This document shows positions 32,912-34,565 of a stretch of 34,565 bases of DNA, piece after piece. Every line of letters begins with the position of its first letter. Position 1 is the stretch's first letter. Source of the DNA: Flavobacteriales bacterium (GTDB lineage: Bacteria; Bacteroidota; Bacteroidia; Flavobacteriales_D; Parvicellaceae); contig JAQWRG010000073.1 of assembly GCA_029243855.1 (NCBI GenBank), forward strand, positions 1 to 34,565, in the 5' to 3' direction. The notes under the pieces were generated by a model that was not told the DNA's origin, did no database searches, and worked only from the letters and a program-made list of their open reading frames with translations. The position numbers were made by a program, and so were the translations under genes.

Positions 32912-34212
32912 GTAATATAGTAGCGATAGTAGGAAGACCCAATGTTGGGAAATCAACTCTTTTCAATAGACTTGTTGGATCACGAAGAGCAATTGTAAAA
33001 GAAGTTAGCGGAGTAACTAGAGATAGACATTACGGTAAATCTGAGTGGAATGGGAAAGAATTTTCTGTAATTGATACTGGTGGATATGTTTCGGGTTCAG
33101 AAGATGTTTTTGAAGGCGAAATTAGAAGACAAGTTGAAATAGCTATTGAAGAAGCTAATGCCATAGTTTTTGTTGTAGATGTTGAAACTGGTATTACTGA
33201 TTTAGATAATGCTGTTGCAGATATTTTAAGACAAACTAAAAAGCCTATTGTTGTTGCAGCAAATAAAGTCGATAATAACGAAAGGATTAACGATACATTT
33301 GAGTTTTATCAATTTGGATTAGAAAATATTTTTGGAATTAGTGCAATTAATGGATCAGGTACTGGAGAATTGTTAGATCATTTGGCTTCTCAACTTCAAG
33401 ATGAAGAGGTTACTAAAAAATCAGAAATACCAAGAATCGCCATTATTGGTAAACCAAATGTTGGGAAATCTTCGTTAACAAATGCTTTGTTAGGTGAAGA
33501 TAGAAACATAGTTACGGATATTTCGGGAACTACAAGAGATGCAATTGATACTCATTTTAATGCTTTTGGTTTTGATATGATTTTAGTTGATACTGCTGGA
33601 ATTCGAAAAAAAAGTAAAGTACATGAAGACATTGAATTCTACTCTGTCATGCGTGCTATAAGAGCAATTGAAGACTGTGATGTTTGCTTGTTTATGGTTG
33701 ATGCCAATGATGGTGTTCAGAAACAGGATTTAAGTATATTTTCCGTTATTGAAAAAAATAAAAAAGGGGTTGTATTGTTGATTAATAAATGGGACACTAT
33801 TGATAAAGAGACACAGACGACTAAGAATTATGAAGATGCTACGTTAGAAAAATTAGAGCCATTTAATGATTTACCCATCTTGTTTGTTTCAGCACTTAAT
33901 AAACAGCGTATACACAAAGCTCTTGAAACAGCAATGGAAGTATATGAAAATAGAACTCAAAAAATACCAACTTCAATACTAAATGAGGTGATGCAAGCTG
34001 CAATTGAGAAAAACCCACCTCCATCCATTAAGGGCAAATACATAAAAATTAAATACGTTACTCAGTTACCAACTTATTCTCCAACATTTGCTTTCTTTTG
34101 TAATCTGCCACAATATGTTAGGGATTCATATAAGAGATATTTAGAGAATCAATTGAGAAAAAACTTCAATTTAACTGGTGTGCCAATTCGAATTTTCTTT
34201 AGAAAGAAATAA
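32908..34212 (+). CDS. der: GTPase Der (EngA)
   Basis: 434-residue essential GTPase of 50S assembly with two G domains in tandem and a KH-like C-terminus. Domain 1: GRPNVGKST (9-17), DTGG, NKVD near 118. Domain 2: GKPNVGKSS (182-190), DTAGI, NKWD near 293. The C-terminal domain runs from about 350 ([16 protein letters not shown]). The start is TTG at 32908-32910, inside the end of era (TATTGA), so the two share four bases and are probably coupled in translation. No ATG lies near enough to replace it, since the conserved [11 protein letters not shown] begins within a few residues. Confidence 0.96.
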   Translation: MSNIVAIVGRPNVGKSTLFNRLVGSRRAIVKEVSGVTRDRHYGKSEWNGKEFSVIDTGGYVSGSEDVFEGEIRRQVEIAIEEANAIVFVVDVETGITDLDNAVADILRQTKKPIVVAANKVDNNERINDTFEFYQFGLENIFGISAINGSGTGELLDHLASQLQDEEVTKKSEIPRIAIIGKPNVGKSSLTNALLGEDRNIVTDISGTTRDAIDTHFNAFGFDMILVDTAGIRKKSKVHEDIEFYSVMRAIRAIEDCDVCLFMVDANDGVQKQDLSIFSVIEKNKKGVVLLINKWDTIDKETQTTKNYEDATLEKLEPFNDLPILFVSALNKQRIHKALETAMEVYENRTQKIPTSILNEVMQAAIEKNPPPSIKGKYIKIKYVTQLPTYSPTFAFFCNLPQYVRDSYKRYLENQLRKNFNLTGVPIRIFFRKK

Positions 34213-34240
34213 TAAGGCCAAATCTGAATTTCTGGTTTAA
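34213..34240 (+). other. Start of the gap after der
   Basis: Short stretch between der and the sorting-domain relic. Nothing in it was recognised: no convincing terminator hairpin and no open frame linked to the relic. Confidence 0.3.
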
Positions 34241-34453
34241 ATGTTCTTGGTTTTAGTTTTAAAAATCCAGTTTTTCTGTTGTCAAAGTTTTCGCCCACTT
34301 TGTCAAAAAGTATATGAGTCAGCTTTAATCAATCGGAAAACTGAACTTAATTTGAATTTTTTGAGTAAAGGAATGTATTTAATAAAATTAAGTGATATAA
34401 GGTTCTCTTCTCTTATTAAAATAGAAGTTTTTAAACTCCAAAAGCACCTTTAA
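34241..34453 (+). pseudogene. Relic of a T9SS type A C-terminal sorting domain
   Basis: The frame's last 45 or so residues follow the type A (Por) secretion-signal pattern: KVYESALINRKTELNLNFLS, then KGMYLIKLSD and a lysine-ending strand (LIKIEVFKL). Compare the family form G-x-x-V...-I-x-L-S-x-L-x-x-G-x-Y-x-V-x-I-x-x-x...-x-K-I-x-K. The preceding residues (FFCCQSFRPLCQ) do not fit the domain's N-terminal half, and no cargo body or signal peptide precedes it, since der ends 28 bases upstream. I read it as the remnant of a deleted secreted-protein gene. Its end overlaps convergent metK by 23 bases. Confidence 0.5.
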
Positions 34454-34565
34454 TTTTATCTACAAAATCTAATTTTTCCCAAGGAAATAATTCAACTTCT
34501 AAGCTTTTAGTAGTCCCATCAGGAGTCGAGAAAGTCTTAGTTACTTTTTCAGGATTTCTTCCCAT
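34431..34565 (-). CDS. metK: S-adenosylmethionine synthetase, C-terminal end (truncated by window edge)
   Basis: The reverse strand is open from the window's last base and ends with TAA at 34431-34433. The 44 visible residues include MGRNPEKVTKTF, ELFPWEKLDFVDKIK and the terminal AFGV, the typical end of Bacteroidota MetK. MetK makes S-adenosylmethionine from methionine and ATP. The catalytic residues are outside the window. The ATG at the window edge is an internal Met codon, not the start. Confidence 0.85.
   Translation of the reverse strand: MGRNPEKVTKTFSTPDGTTKSLEVELFPWEKLDFVDKIKGAFGV

Overview
The window is low-GC DNA from a member of the Bacteroidota, most likely the Flavobacteriales. 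The evidence is the complete type IX secretion / gliding core (porP-gldK-gldL-gldM-gldN), a large surface protein with a gliding-associated C-terminal sorting domain, a TopA with Toprim-like C-terminal repeats instead of zinc fingers, promoters of the Bacteroidota type (TTG-N19-TANNTTTG), and an almost complete lack of Shine-Dalgarno sequences. Genus and species cannot be read from the sequence.

Layout. 1-2000: the 3' part of topA, then an arginase-fold protein whose metal ligands are mostly replaced. 2129-8644: the T9SS operon, closed by a strong terminator at 8665-8688. 8689-10560: an ABC-F ATPase whose start codon directly follows that terminator. 10553-13237: a small accessory stretch with a MORN-type lipoprotein, a DUF422/CruF-like membrane protein, a two-helix membrane protein, an SRPBCC protein and a fatty-acid 2-hydroxylase-like enzyme. 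13227-29732: one tightly packed minus-strand operon of 13 genes, headed by a TetR regulator. 29919-31865: a secreted type B T9SS cargo protein. 31915-31987: initiator tRNA-fMet, divergent from era (32036) and der (32908). 34241-34453: a relic of a T9SS sorting domain. 34431-34565: the C-terminal end of metK.

The 13-gene operon is the most interesting part. Its order from the promoter is TetR, acyl-CoA carboxylase beta, carboxylase alpha with biotin carrier, crotonase, BKACE, PECR-like SDR, VLCAD-like dehydrogenase, acyl-CoA synthetase, ALDH3-like aldehyde dehydrogenase, HSDL2-like SDR, two tandem LCAD/IVD-like dehydrogenases (the second fused to an SCP2 lipid-carrier domain), and a flavin amine-oxidase-like protein. 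The gene content recalls the Pseudomonas atu/liu pathways for methyl-branched acids, but there is no HMG-CoA-lyase-like or AtuA-like gene and no thiolase. A beta-keto acid cleavage enzyme is present instead. My inference is that aldehydes or acids of a 3-methyl-branched or isoprenoid compound are oxidised, CoA-activated, dehydrogenated, carboxylated and hydrated, and that BKACE processes a free beta-keto acid. A near-perfect palindrome next to a consensus -7 element in front of the TetR gene suggests autoregulation by the substrate.

Other points worth checking are the promoter placed exactly at the 5' end of tRNA-fMet, the terminators pressed against two start codons, the overlapping convergent gene pairs, and the orphan sorting-domain fragment.
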